DNA from: Paramacrobiotus metropolitanus
Lineage: Eukaryota; Tardigrada; Eutardigrada; Parachela; Macrobiotidae
Reading direction: 5' to 3'
DNA: 64,000 bases
Assembly: GCF_019649055.1 (NCBI RefSeq)
Contig: NW_026570330.1
Span: 186,001-250,000, forward strand
Shown: positions 10,450 through 22,639 of the stretch, one piece after another
Layout of the letters: each line of letters opens with the position of its first letter
Numbering within the stretch: the stretch's first letter is position 1
Notes under the pieces: generated by a model
Seen by the model: the letters and a program-made list of their open reading frames with translations, nothing else
The model's database searches: none
What the model was told of the DNA's origin: nothing
Made by a program: the position numbers and the translations under genes

Positions 10450-12488
10450 ATGGCGGACGGTGTGGGAATTGATTTGGGCACCACGCACTGTTGTCTGTAT
10501 GTCTACAAATATGGACGCAGTGCGCAGGTGGTAAAAAACAAAGCGGGTGATAACACCACGCCCAGCTGGGTCCGCTATGAGAATGACGGCGAAAATGTGG
10601 GAAAATTTGCCAAAAAGCAAAGCCCAGAGAATCCACAGAACACCGTTCGTAATGCCAAGCGACTGATTGGGCGCAACTTCCAGGATACAGCTGTTGAGAG
10701 TGAGCGTCGTCTTATGCCGTTTAAAATAATTAACGATAGCGGAACAACGGCTATACAGGTAAGCCTACAGTATGTGGACTGCGTACTGCTAATATATGGT
10801 GCGTTAGAGAGAAGAAGTCCGATAATTAACGCCCGATGTGTTTACAAATAATACCGTAATCTCAAATAGGCAATATAATTCAAAATTGGTAAATGTCAGT
10901 ATGCACCAAACTTATGTACCGGTATGATGGTATCTGAACGAGAACTTCCGTTTTCGCGCACTCTCAAACCACTTTTTTGCATTGCTTTATGACATTGTGT
11001 AGCCAAATGGTTGTATTATGTACTGGTGTGGAAATTAAGGGTTATGGGTGAAATTTTTGTCCATCTCAATTTTCGGCATATTTATGCAAACCGTTACGCT
11101 TCTGTCAGTTCTGTGCTACAGTGTCGGACGAATATACAGTAGCAACTTCTACTAGTAAGCCGTAAACGTCGGTAAGGCAAATAAGCGGCGCAAGTAGTCA
11201 AGCGTAATCTTTCATCTTGATTATCGCAGGTGGAACAGGTGAACGCATCGGGCGACCTTGTATGGGAAAAAATATTATGCATCCGGAGGATGTGAGTGCT
11301 ACGATTCTACGCTCTCTGAAGGGCCTAGCAGAAGACTTCTTAGGCAGCGAAGTCAATGGCGTTGTGGTAACCATTCCCGCCAACTTCATGGAAACGCAGC
11401 GACAGGCCACACTCAACGCGGCCCGACAAGCCGGTTTCCGCAATGTCAGCCTGCTAAACGAGCCCACCGCAGCGGCCATTGCGTATGGCGGAGTGATTGA
11501 TCAGCAGTGCACCGTTATGGTTTTCGATTTCGGTGGTGGAACCCTGGACATTACGATTATGAAGGTTGAGGGTCGCGAGGAGTACCGCATGCTGACCACG
11601 GATGGGAACATGTATTTGGGTGGTGAGGATTTTGACAACGAAATTGTCCAGTATTTTCTGGAGGATATCGAAAAGAAGACCGGGCACAATCTGTCTGAGG
11701 ATAATAAAGCCCGTGCACTGCTCAAACTGGTGGCGGAACAGGCAAAGATTGCCTTGTCTAACGATATTCCGCGATACCATGAAACGGTTTATTCGCTGGA
11801 AGCTCTTTTCGGCATACAGTACGAGGCCGAGTTGACGAAGGAGACATTTCAGGGAATGTTCCAAGGTCTTCTGAAGAAAATCCTCGAGCCCGTGAAGGGC
11901 GCTCTGGAGGCCACGCAGCTAACGGTGAAAGATATTGACCGTGTTATTCTGGTGGGTGGCAGCTCAAAACTGCCCGCTGTGAAATCGACCCTGGAAAAGT
12001 TTTTCGGTCGCAGCAACGTGGTGTGCGCTGACGCCAACCCCGATGAAGCCATCGCGCATGGCGCCGCCATTCAATCGTACCGCCTAAACAACGGTCAGCC
12101 CAGCAACTTTCAGGAGGTCACCGCCTATCCCTATGGGATCGAGGTGCTGCATCGCAACTGGCTGTGGAGAACGACACGCATAGCCGAACTGATTCCCCGA
12201 GGACAGCCGTACCCGTACAAAACTACGGAATGCTTCGAGACAGCCTACGATAACCAGACCGCGGTGACGTTCCAGATATACCAGAGTAAGCGGGGATTCC
12301 ATGTGGACAAGTTCAGAATCGGCCTGTTTACTATTCCTAACTTGCCGAAGCGGATGAAAGGAGAATGCCAGTTTGAGCTGACCTACGACATCGACAGGAA
12401 CAATATCTTGCACGCTACAACGCAAGGCCGCAACAACATTGCTGATTACAAAAAGAATCTTGATATCCAGCTGGACAATATAGCATGA
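10450..12488 (+). CDS. Hsp70 chaperone lacking the C-terminal lid
   Basis: Exon 1 (10450-10758) starts MADGVGIDLGTTHCCLYVY, the canonical phosphate-1 motif, and ends at CAG|GTAAGC. Exon 2 (from about 11239) carries the rest of the ATPase domain: LLNEPTAAAIAYG, the phosphate-2 motif FDFGGGTLDIT, LGGEDFDNEIV, and the adenosine motif VILVGGSSKLPAV. The substrate-binding beta-sandwich follows. The frame stops at 12488, about 110 residues short of a usual 640-residue Hsp70, so the helical lid and EEVD tail are absent. Exon 1 ends in phase 0, but the best acceptors (before 11230 and 11239) put exon 2 in the wrong phase. The only in-phase AG nearby starts an exon at 11289 and would delete about 12 residues. 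An unseen mini-exon, an unusual splice or a frameshift must explain this. Family call firm; functionality open. Confidence 0.8.
10905..11075. repeat. Fragment of a dispersed inverted-repeat element in the Hsp70 intron
   Basis: The stretch TTCGCGCACT...CACTTTTTTGCATTG...GACATTGTGTAGCCAAATG closely matches 40009-40065. Its CGCGCACT core matches the arms of the element at 31827-32546. It is one of at least three copies in the window. Confidence 0.55.
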
Positions 12489-14419
12489 CTTTGGCAATTA
12501 CGGTTTCCATTCAGAAGAACGTAATACGTAAAATGTTTGATGCTAGCCTGCTACTAGAAATGCTGAAATTGTCCGGTTGACTGTATCTGCTGATGGAATG
12601 CTAAGGCAAGACATAACGACACTCATTCGCTTTGTCGTGTTTTTCAGTTAATTTATTGACTTAGTGCTTTGTTCCGCTTGGCTGATCAGGAGTTTTTCTC
12701 TGCGTATCGGGTAGCCGAGCACCAGTCCCCATGCGGCGCCAAATCAGACTGCATGTCAACAGAATGTAGTTTACACTATCCAGTCACAAGGAACACCTCG
12801 AGCCAAGACTATGGCGTTTAACATACATAAGATCCGTGATATCCTTCAAATCTGTCTGGCTGAAATTAGCACAACCGTCAACCACCATATTATAGCATCG
12901 CAGCTTTGCAGATACGCTTCCGTCTACGGTTTCGCTACCATCTACCGTTTCGATTAGAGTAGTTGATGCCGAAACCGTGGCGACAGCAGTAACTGTGCTA
13001 CCAGTGAATCCAAGGTGTCCCGTGCCCGTATTATAGAGTGACAGATACTTACATAATTCGAGTTCACATTATTATAAGGATTTTCATCGACGGGAAATAA
13101 TGTAAGCTGAGATTTTTCGGAACATACATTAACTCTCGTCCAGTTCTCCAAAGAAATATCTGCACTGCAGGTAAAGGTCACAAAAACGGAACGCTTAGGA
13201 AGGCGAGGGTAATATGAGCACTGAGTATACAACTGTAGGAACATGCTTCCAGACAAGCAAGTACAGCTGACCAGTTCTGTACCTTAAGCAATAGAACCTT
13301 TGACGATTATGTATCTTGTTTGCCTGGCAGTCAAGGCATATTGGGATCTAAAAAAAGTCCGTGTGCTATAAAGAGCGTACTCATAGCTATAAAACAAGTC
13401 GTAAGTACTTTCCAAGCTGCTAAGTCGACGCACACAACAAGCAGATCTGCAAGTAACTTAAATGGAACATTTTTAGATAATATCTCCTGCCAGCAGGAGA
13501 GAGACTGCGGTCTCCGATCTATTGACTCATGACCACCAAATAGTAATTCGACACTAACGGCGGCTATTACTTTGCAATAATATCTGAAGCTTCCTTTAGA
13601 CAATATTTTGAACAGAAGAATATTATGAGTTTATGACCATGCGGATACGGTACATTGATTTAATAGTACAATAGTCCGTGTACTCCAATAAAAACTGACA
13701 GTGCCGCATTTAAGTGCACGGCTGTGGCTACGAAGACCACCCTTGGCGTGACACAGAATACAGAGCAACCATTAACACTTCGAAACCACACAAAGGCTCC
13801 CCAGTAAATACGCTTGTAGTTGTAACACTTTAACTGCAGATGTAGCAGGTTCGCATTTTAAAACGCTCCAGTCTTACGATAATAACGGTACTTATGCGAT
13901 AATAATAATAACCAGCAGTTGTGTATCTTGGCAGCGTATTACTGTATGGGTTTCAGCTTATTGAACAGTTACCAGCCTAACACAACATACATATTCAAGG
14001 ACCTCAAAAATTATTAATGTAATATTTATAGCTAAAATCTATAGCAAATCTATAGCTATTATCTATAGCTAAAATCTTAGTATTTGTGAAATCAGTCACC
14101 AGCAAAAGTTCAATACCACAAAATTAAACAATAAATTAAAAATTTTCTTCTGAACATAGATTTTTTCACTATAGAAATGCTGTGCGCGAAAACACTTAAT
14201 ACGTGCCATAAATCTTATAATTATGTAATTCCAGCACTTTGGCTCTATTGGCGCACTTTGCTTTATAACTTGCACGTTTTCGAAGCGTAGGAAATTGAGC
14301 AGAGCAGAGGAAATTACCGGCTTCCAAGTAAGTGCGAATGATAGGCGCACTTTTTCCATTTTCTCAACAGCTTCAAATGGATACAACATAATATTCAGTA
14401 CTATATCTGTTAACATTTC
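12489..14419. other. Intergenic region, no supported gene
   Basis: AT-rich, with only short overlapping frames of non-protein-like composition. CTATAGCTAAAATCT-type short tandem copies occur near 14030-14080. No RNA gene or transposon end is recognised. Confidence 0.35.
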
Positions 14420-16450
14420 TGCAGACGTAGCAGTGTTCTTGTTTTAAAACGGCAAGCTTTTCATGTGTACGATGATAACTGAGTTATCGCCGCCCTACCA
14501 TTTAGGCATAAGGACATAAAAAAACATAAGAAAACATAAAAAACTTAAGAAATTCAAGAAATTCAAAAATGGTTATAACATTATGGTTACTGTTTAAAAA
14601 CGTTCCAAAGAAAGATTTGGACAAAATAGTCACACAAAAAACAATTTTTGCGAAACAGTAGCATGCCGAAACGCTCTATGCCGAAATTTCCCCCTGCCCA
14701 AATGGTCAGACACGCATTTCGGCATATGAACGGTGGCGCTTTTCGATTGCGCTTTGCGCCTGCGCTTTTCACGTGTACCGGTGTACGGTGACAACAGAAT
14801 GATAATAATTACCAACAGGCAACAGTTTTCCTGGCAACGAATGACAATATGAACTGGAAGTTGTAGCACAGCTGCAGAAACATATTCAGGTACTCATTAA
14901 GCAAATTCCGTACTCAAAAAATCTACAGCGCAAATTTTAATGCTTGTAATTGCTGACAAAGTTCAATGCTATTTGCACAGATATCAGCAGTAAAAACTGT
15001 GAACCTTTTTTAGGTGCAAAAATGCTGAACGCAAACTTGCAAGTTCTACTTTACGGACATTCTACATGTACAGATACATTGAGCTGTATTAGAGGACATG
15101 ATTAACCGGACGAAGATGTGCCTCTATTCCATCATATTTCCATGCCTCTAAGGAAGCGGCGTACCAGGTAGAAAAATATTATTACAGTTTCTTTTTTTTT
15201 CGGCAATGAAGTTATAGAACATCTCTGAACGCACGAGTAATAAAAGTATGCTATACTGCTTTTGGTAAAACCAATATTTATTATATCAGTGCCATGCGCT
15301 TCTTATACTGTACAATGTCATAGCGTACATTGGTTTATGTTTAGCAGCGACCTTAATTTTCATCTCGGCCGGTTGCTTGGAATTAGGGATAAGGTCCTCC
15401 TAAGGTCCTTCCTAAAACAGTAGTGCCTGCCTTTTATAAACGGCTTACTCTCAGCTGACAGATTAACGAATTTTAACCATGATACGGCGTAGACCCGATC
15501 CAACTTGACCACCCGCATGACGGCGCAACCTAGTTTAATTGCCGCTGGATTTGACCGCAGTGACGGTAGAGAATCGCCACGATTCCGTCTTTCTTAGCTG
15601 TAGAGGACTCGTTCGTATAAGAACTTTGCATATCAATGAGTAATTTCAAATCTATCCGATAACATAAGGATATCTGTACCTGTTCCAAATTAAAGCTCGC
15701 ATGTCGAGAAACATCCGCCCGTTGAGGTAAATACATGTACAATCGTGACATATTTCGTAAGATGTAAAGGATTATCGTAAGCATGTTATATCTAACGTCG
15801 AAAGTGGCAGTTTTGCCGTTCGTTATGAAAATATTTTCATGTACGAATATTTTTTTGCGAAATTTTCGTTATCGTAACGAAAAATTAACTCTGAAATTTT
15901 AGTTTTTGTTCCGAAAATTAAAAGGCAGAGATTTGTTGTTTTCGTAACGAAAACGAAAGGTCTCTATTTCTCACGAAAGTACACGTTAAATTCGTATGCG
16001 TTACGTAAACGGAAGTTTTTTTCGTTTTGGACAACACTAGAAATTCAAACTAGCAAGCTCGCGGTTTACTGTTAACGGTGGCTCAGCGCGGATAAACCGG
16101 CTTCTGCTAGGGCATTAACTGACACCATTTCCGGCGGTATTTTATAAAACACCGCTGTTTTGGTGTTGTTGTTATTCTTGTGCAGTAAGTCGCTCTTCTG
16201 GGATTTTCAGTTACGAAGGATTCTCCACTTCCCTTTGCAGGTCATCTGGGGAAATTCTCTTGAATACGTTTCAGTGTCTCAGCATATTCTGGTTCACGTA
16301 CTGAAACGGCGTTTTAAGTAACGCCCTATGAAGCGATTCCTGCTCTGAAGTGTAAACTGCAGAAAGAACAACCAGTTTGCAAAGTTTGCAAACATAAATA
16401 AATGCAAAATCATTCCGGACATCTCGTCGAGTGAAACATGTACAGTAGTA
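14420..16450. repeat. Segmental duplication, copy A (partner 22640-24520)
   Basis: Many collinear matches link this stretch to 22640-24520. Examples: GCAGACGTAGCAGTG at 14421 and 22648, CAGATATCAGCA near 14980 and 22920, GGTGCAAAAATGCTGAACGC near 15015 and 22955, ACGGCGCAACCTAG against ACGGTGCAACCTAG near 15520 and 23565, and AAACCGGCTTCTGCTAGGGC near 16095 and 24155. Divergence with many indels indicates an old duplication. Confidence 0.7.
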
Positions 16451-17189
16451 AAGTAATCATGGTCAGTAATGGTAAGCGTACCGTAAAAGCCTATTAAACT
16501 GTTTACCGAGTAGACTCAATACCAGCAAAATCAGTTAATTGAATAATCCCAAGCGGCGCGAATGGTGTCGCCGCGGATTTTCTCCCACACATTCTGATAT
16601 GCCGCGCAGTTTGTATCTCCCATTTAGGATATTTTGCAATAATGCGGGTTTAAGCAACAGTTCGCTGAACCTGGATGATGGAGGTCTGTTCTTCCTTGTT
16701 CATCTGGCTTAGTAAAGAGTTCCTGTTTCACATTGGAGAAATTACAGCTTACTTGCAGACTTTTTGTGTATGATCTTCCGTACCAGTGATGACTGTCCAT
16801 TTTAATCTGTATAAATTTTTTCATACAATTCCGATACAGATTATTCCATTGGATTATTGGGCTTGCACACCGACAAGGCCTCGTTCGGGTCTGTTCGGCA
16901 GTTTCGTTGCCGCGCGGTTCACGGTTGCGGTTCTTCTGACGCTAATAAACCGGCCTCTTCCGCCGCTGGCGCCCGCTATCGCTCCCGGGTGCATTCCTCT
17001 TTCGCAAAACTGTGTCAGGTCTCCCGTTGCATTAGATGTCTTGTCGTTGTAGCACTATGGACTCCGGCAGCAAATCCGGCTGGTGAGGCTTGGCAAAAAA
17101 TGTTTATGTCCACCACCATTTAATAGCAAAAACAAAAACGAGCAGCGTTTTTGTTGGTTTTTACTTAATTCTGCAAAGCGATCTAGCGT

Positions 17190-17690
17190 AATGTTATTCC
17201 AGTTTGCACTGCCTTTTTGCACTTCGTCACTAATGACAATACGGATGCTCGGGTGCTCTTTGGAGTAATGACTTCGATTCCTGATATAGTTTCAACTGTA
17301 TTCAATACACGTTCCAGAATTGTGTTCAAAGCCCAGACTTTCCAGTCCCCGTTTTGGCGTTGACAATTATATATGTGTTAGGGCGGCGCATACAAGACAT
17401 GTCATCGTTAGGACGAACCGAGACAATCGCTCGGGATCCAACGGTTCCTGCCCCGGGAAGCAGCGGTATTGGGATCAGCAACTCCGAAGGCAGCCCACAC
17501 GATTTTACGAACTCGTGCAAATCTTTCGTCAGTACAGTCGAAAACACGTTTCAAAGTTTGAAGATGGTCCGCTCTCCATTTTTCATACCGATAACAACAC
17601 ATACTGGCTCCGGTGTATGTCACGCCGGCTCTGTCACCAAACTGCACGGATTCGACATGCAGAACATCAACAGTAAAATCACAAAGTAGA
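17190..17690 (-). pseudogene. Gene fragment paralogous to 29036-29530, copy A
   Basis: Minus-strand frames encode FTVDVLHVESVQFGDRAGV, then TKDLHEFVKSCGLPSELLIP, GTVGSRAIVSVRPNDDMSC and TYIIVNAKTGTGKS. The same order occurs at 29036-29530. The two copies share protein-level similarity, so this was once coding, but neither has a continuous frame: the first segment is in a different frame from the rest. FTVDVLHVESVQFG loosely resembles the Hsp70 phosphate-2 neighbourhood, which is a weak hint only. Family not recognised. Confidence 0.45.
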
Positions 17691-17869
17691 CGCTGACGAC
17701 TTTGTCAAAACAGATTTTAATTTCTCGTTCTACCAGTTTAAGTTTTCGATAATAAAGGTATCTGTAATTATTATACGTAGTTCTGCGATGCAGGGAAACC
17801 GATACAGGTAACGTGTTCTGGTTAGCTTCTTATTTTAATTTTGCAAATCTGATCAGATTCTAGCATCAA

Positions 17870-18050
17870 ACGTTATTCCAGTGTGCCCAGTCCCGTTTTC
17901 GACCGCGTTGTAGAAGATTAACACAATCTTCTAAACGACGATCGGTAATCGGGAAAGGTGCTACTGCGATACCGGAAGTAAGGAAGTTCGAGCAGTTTAA
18001 ATTTTTGAGTAATCTAGGAACTGCTACACTGTAGTGGCTTCACCATTCTC
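17870..18050 (-). pseudogene. Recurrent terminal exon-like repeat, copy 1
   Basis: The minus strand reads PFPITDRRLEDCVNLLQRGR and on to DWAHWNN before a stop. Diverged versions lie at about 25640-25820 and 29720-29850, with weaker ones at 63590-63700 and 63860-63970. The first three copies share the surrounding words GTCCCGTTTT and GGTAATCGGGAAAGG. Conservation of the peptide suggests a shared exon rather than random repeat DNA. Family not recognised. Confidence 0.4.
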
Positions 18051-18477
18051 TCCACTTATTAACTTATGAAACAGGAAAGTAAGATGTACAAACTACAAAG
18101 TATTTGTGTTTGTACCACTACCACAGTACATTGTTGTGGTGTCCGATATGCTATTAAATTTTGTTAAAAGGCTTCATATGATTGCGCAAGTATTCAAGCT
18201 GGCGGAACAAAACATTCACAAGTTTTCTGTAAGCGTTGATTTGTTCTGATTACATAGCCGTTCTCTTGGCTACGCGTTACTGTATACTGTATAGTGTATG
18301 AGGAAAAATATATGAGGCAACCAGAATCTGCCAGAGCCTTGGCAACAAAGATGGCAGATCCTTCCTGCATCGGTATCGTGTGACTTGTTATCATAGGAAG
18401 ATAAACAAGTGCGAACACAAACGTAATAACTTAGCAATAATACATTTAGTTGGATGTTTAGGTCCAGAAAATTAACT

Positions 18478-19357
18478 TCATACTTTGCTGCGAGAATTAC
18501 GAGGCGATGGAGTGCTACCGCCTCCCGCTCGAAGCTTCCTACGCGTTGCCGCCTTTTCCCGACTCTTTTGCGCAGCGTGACCTTTTGCGCTGATCGGGAC
18601 ACCAGGTCTTCTCTGTCGTTGGGCAACGCGTGAACTTTCCGCTGCAAAAGGCGCTGGCGAAGCCGCCGATGGATATGTTGAGTAATAGTAATACGGCGTT
18701 GATTCACAGGAACAGTAGCAGCTATACGGTCCCGTCTCAATCACTCGGCAACTGTCGCCGTAGCAGATGAGTCCATTACAGGGAAAGCGTGTCGGGTAGG
18801 GCGTGGTCGTGGCGGGATTGAACAGCGACAGGCCGCCCTCCGCCGCACTAACCATGGACATTCCCGTGCCGTTGCCGGCGATCTGCGACTGCCCGGCCAC
18901 ATTGTGGTGCTGGCCGTCGCTGGTACTGTTGGAGCGGCTGATTTGGTTGTGCTGCACGACACCGGTCATAGCGTTGCCAAAGCCCGTCACCAAGCTGTTG
19001 CCGGAGGCGAACGCGGGGTTGGCAATCACGGTAGGGTCATACTGCAGGCTGGAGCTGCTACTGCTCCCCATGTTCAACGTCGTGCCGGAGATGAGGGCCT
19101 GGGATTGGCCCACGGAGTTCGGGTTGCCGTTGTCCAGGGTGGTGGCGTGCTGGCTGTTTAACTGCACCTGGCCGTCGGTCGCTCCACCACTGGCGGACGA
19201 CTGACTGGATCCGCCGGTATCACATGCAAATACACCGTGATTATGAAGCGTACTTCTGTTTTGTATTAGCTAAAAGATGCATACCACGAGCAAGGGGCAA
19301 GATAACAGCTATAGCTAATGCTAATAGCAACACAGTGAGCGGCAAATGCTGCATCAT
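18478..19357 (-). CDS. Secreted Asn/Ser/Gln-rich protein with Cys cluster, paralog 1
   Basis: Exon 1 (19357-19285) encodes a signal peptide, MMQHLPLTVLLLALAIAV and on to a Leu/Ala-rich end, with donor G|GTATGC. Exon 2 (about 19217-18478) encodes roughly 240 residues. These comprise a Gln/Asn/Ser/Gly-rich region with recurring N-S-x-x-x-Q-S-Q patterns, then a six-cysteine motif (CNGLICYGDSC ... CYCSC), a Tyr run, and a basic tail with PRNSRSK. No known domain is recognised; an extracellular structural or matrix role is a guess. The acceptor position conserved in paralog 2 (TATAG|GC) reads GATAC|CG here. No other AG gives the right phase, so splicing may be impaired. A TATA box lies 91 bp upstream. 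Confidence 0.6.
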
Positions 19358-19447
19358 TATTACTGAAATGAAAGAGACTCAAGATTTCCTAATGTGGAAT
19401 GCTTCTCAGAATTCTGTATGTGTCGTTTTCGAAGAAACGTTTGGTGC

Positions 19448-19455
19448 TTTTTATA
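19448..19455 (-). promoter_or_regulatory. TATA box of secreted-protein gene 1
   Basis: TATAAAAA on the minus strand lies about 90 bp before the ATG at 19357. The same ATTTGTATAAAAA block precedes the paralog at 21805, supporting it as a true core promoter. Confidence 0.55.
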
Positions 19456-20887
19456 CAAATGGCCCACCAGCGGCAGTACATTTATGCCGCGCTAGCTGGT
19501 AAATACGGAAGCAGTTAAATAAGCGACAGACAAACGTTTGGTGTTCTTTGATCTGTTCGAACTTCATCGCTACCAGCGGCACATTCGTTGTGCCGGAAGC
19601 GCAAGCAGACCGTAAAAACAACGATTATTGACCAGTATCGTACAAACCATTTGACAAGTACGTTTTTTTAGTTTTTAGATTGGCTGATCGGGAATGATTT
19701 GTGCCCGATGTTGTTTTTCTTGGCAGCTTTGCTACGGTGTTGTTTATATGGATTAAAAAACCATTTGACAAGTATCGTACAAACCAAGCGTAGTGATGGC
19801 TAAAAGACATTGGTTTCCCGCGGCTTTCAGTGCGTATTAATCCCCGGAAAATATCTTTCAGAAATTTCAGAAACAGGAGCGTCGACCGGGATGTAATGTA
19901 ATTACGAACAGCGCAAAAAAGGAGCAATATGGTTGTTCAACTGCGCCACTCCGTTCGGCATTTTTATTCGCCACGGTGTTTGCTGACTGCGCACTTTTCT
20001 AGATAATTTGCCAGGAAAAAAATCAAACACAGATGAACTCCACGTTACTACGTACATATCTAACGTGATTTACAGATACTTATAGTTTTCTGATTTACAG
20101 TAGTCAACAGACTTAAGGGCCAAATCAAGTACAAGTTGTACAACTGCAAACGTTGACAGTTGAGTACTGAAGAATTAAAATTTAACGTATAAACTGCTGG
20201 CCCGATTAATTTTAAGAACTTATACATTCCCTCACGTGCCCCACTGCCAAGAGGCCTGTTTCTGGCGTGACTATTTTTCCCGTTTCCTGAATGTTTATTG
20301 GATATGTTGTAAATTGCGTTTTAAGGTAGCTTTTTTTTTGTTTATAGGTACCTGCATTTCCAGGAGCATTCGGCACGTATCGAGAAATACTCGTTCAAAT
20401 TTCTCCCGCTCGAACTCTGATATGTACTTCGTATATATGTTATGTTAATACGCGAATGCGGTATCGGCAGTGTTTTTGTTTCTTGGCCAGTTTTCAGTTT
20501 ATTGTCATATTAATTTTCCTACTATTTTTCTGCCGTCCTTGAAGCGCAGGGAAACTTTTGCGAAGAGTATAAATGCCATCTGGCGGGATCCTTGTCAGTT
20601 TGAGACTACGAGCTTTGTGGATATCCTGCTGGTTTCTGCTAACTTTTTATAGCTTTCCTGCTGTAGTGCAGCCACTACCACGCTATAACAGCTTAGAATC
20701 TGATTATTCCACAGACTATCAAAAGCAAAAAATGCTATAATAATTAGAATTATTTGCCCCGGCCTGCAAACTCGGTCCCTCACATGTACAGTTGCATCGC
20801 GCAAAAGAGACGCTCTGGAACGCATAAATTAGCATCGACAGTTAACATCGAGTAGAGATTATCAGAGTACAGAGTACATAACGCTGA

Positions 20888-21722
20888 TCATGCTTTGGAG
20901 CGGGAATTGCGGGGCATGGAGGTACGACCGTGTTGGTTAGAGTTATCCCGCGTAACCATATGCTTTTCGCGACCCTTCAAAGCATTATGTCCCTTAGGGT
21001 TCGTCGAGGTCGCAGGTCTTCTCTGGCGCTGATACGCTGTTTGAGGCGACGGAGTGGGTGGTGCCGAGGGTATGTTGAATCATAGTAGTACCGCGTTGTA
21101 GGGCATGCACAGTAGCAGGAATACCCGTTCTCAATCACCATGCAGCCGTAACCGTTACACGTGACACCCATGCACGGGAAACGGGTAGGGTACACCGGGG
21201 TGGTGCTGAGCAGATACAGACTGCCACTGGCACTATTACTCATGTGCATTCCCGTGCCGTTGCCGGTGATCTGCGACTGGCTGGTGACCTTGTGGTGTTG
21301 CCCATCGCTGCTGTTGGACTGACTGTTCTGGTTGCTCTGCAGAACCCCGGTCATGGCACTACCATCGGCATTGACGGAGTTACTGCCGGAGACTGGCGCT
21401 GGTTTAGCGATCAACGTAGGATCAAACTGCAGACTGGTACCAGCGTTCCCCCCAATGTTCAGCGTTGTGCCGGCGATGACGCCCTGTGATTGAGCCACGG
21501 AGTTATGGTTACCGTTGTCCAGGGCGACTGCTTGCTGAGTGTTCAACTGCATCTGGCCGTTGGTCGCTCCACCGCTTCCGTATGTTCCATCGGAGCCACC
21601 GCCTATACACGCATCGTGATATATAAGAAAACTCGCATACCGGACCTTCGAGTCAACTTACCCAGAGTAATGGGCAAGGTTGCAGATAGCAAATATAGAA
21701 CTAGCGGCAGTTGTGGCATCAT
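20888..21722 (-). pseudogene. Secreted Asn/Ser/Gln-rich protein, paralog 2, frameshifted tail
   Basis: Exon 1 (21722-21662) encodes a signal peptide, MMPQLPLVLYLLSATLPITL, with donor G|GTAAGT. Exon 2 begins at 21602 after TATAG, and the phases agree. The body matches paralog 1: NGNHNSVAQSQGVIAGTTLN, the same six-Cys motif and a Tyr run. Just after STYP (about 21066-21070) one base is missing relative to paralog 1. The open frame then reads a foreign tail and stops at 20977. The conserved tail (QRQRRP ... PRNSRSK) continues in the next frame to a stop at 20888. It is either a recent pseudogene, a protein with a changed C-terminus, or a one-base sequencing error. TATA box 83 bp upstream. Confidence 0.6.
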
Positions 21723-21804
21723 TGCTACGTTACTGGAAAGGAAGGAAAGAGTCTTTAGTGTAAGGTATTTTTTAAATTTTTGCTTTCCAAGAAGCGCTTG
21801 ACGG

Positions 21805-21812
21805 TTTTTATA
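21805..21812 (-). promoter_or_regulatory. TATA box of secreted-protein gene 2
   Basis: TATAAAAA (minus) sits in the same ATTTGTATAAAAA context and at almost the same distance from the ATG (83 bp) as in paralog 1. Confidence 0.55.
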
Positions 21813-22639
21813 CAAATGATCCATCAGTACTGGTGCGGTGCCTCGTAAATGCGGAAACAGTTAAGTTAAGTAAGTGACCGCGTTCTGACGTTCTTTGATC
21901 CGTTCGCAGTTACTCGCGACACACTCGTTGTACCGGATGTGGAAATTAACCAAGAAAACAGCACTATAACACCTTTTCCGGCCGTACGTGCAGCCGTTAG
22001 ATACTGTTTATAGGGGACTGCGTACGTGAATGTACCACGTGCTAAATCTCGCAAGGTAACACTTTCAGCTCCCTTTTAGAGACTTCTGACAAACAGAGTT
22101 GTCCGATTTTGAGTTCTGTTACGTTAGCACATTGACCATGGTGAGATGTACAATACTGTTTTTATACTTCCGGCGGGTTTTTGCGCATGTCGACTGATGT
22201 GCTATCCATATTGCAATTTACTACAGATTGTTGCAGTATTATTGTATCTCTTTTTATGGAATTTCTGAGAGCTTGTGCTTCCAAAATTACGGGTGCTGGA
22301 ATTTTATTTTGTGGCCTTAACAGTTAACACTGAAATGCCAAGAGGCTATACAGATGGCTACAGTAATACAGAACGATAGTCACATACACACTACATTTAA
22401 TGTAGGCTGCCGATCCTGCCTCGTTTAATATCATTACCATATACATATTTCAGACATATAAATAAACAGACAGAACATAATGTAACAGACATACAGACAT
22501 TGCAGTTTATACATGTCTTTTAAAGACCAGTCCTTTAAAGAGACAAACAAATCCAAAGACTAAAGAGGTTCGTTTGGTGACGTACCTACGCAAAGCGCGT
22601 ACGGTATCTGTATAAAAAACTATAACTAATACTTGTATC

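Noticed and set aside
16850-17100. GC-rich patch with two overlapping plus-strand frames of 88 codons
   Set aside because: No domain, splice signal or paralog supports either frame.
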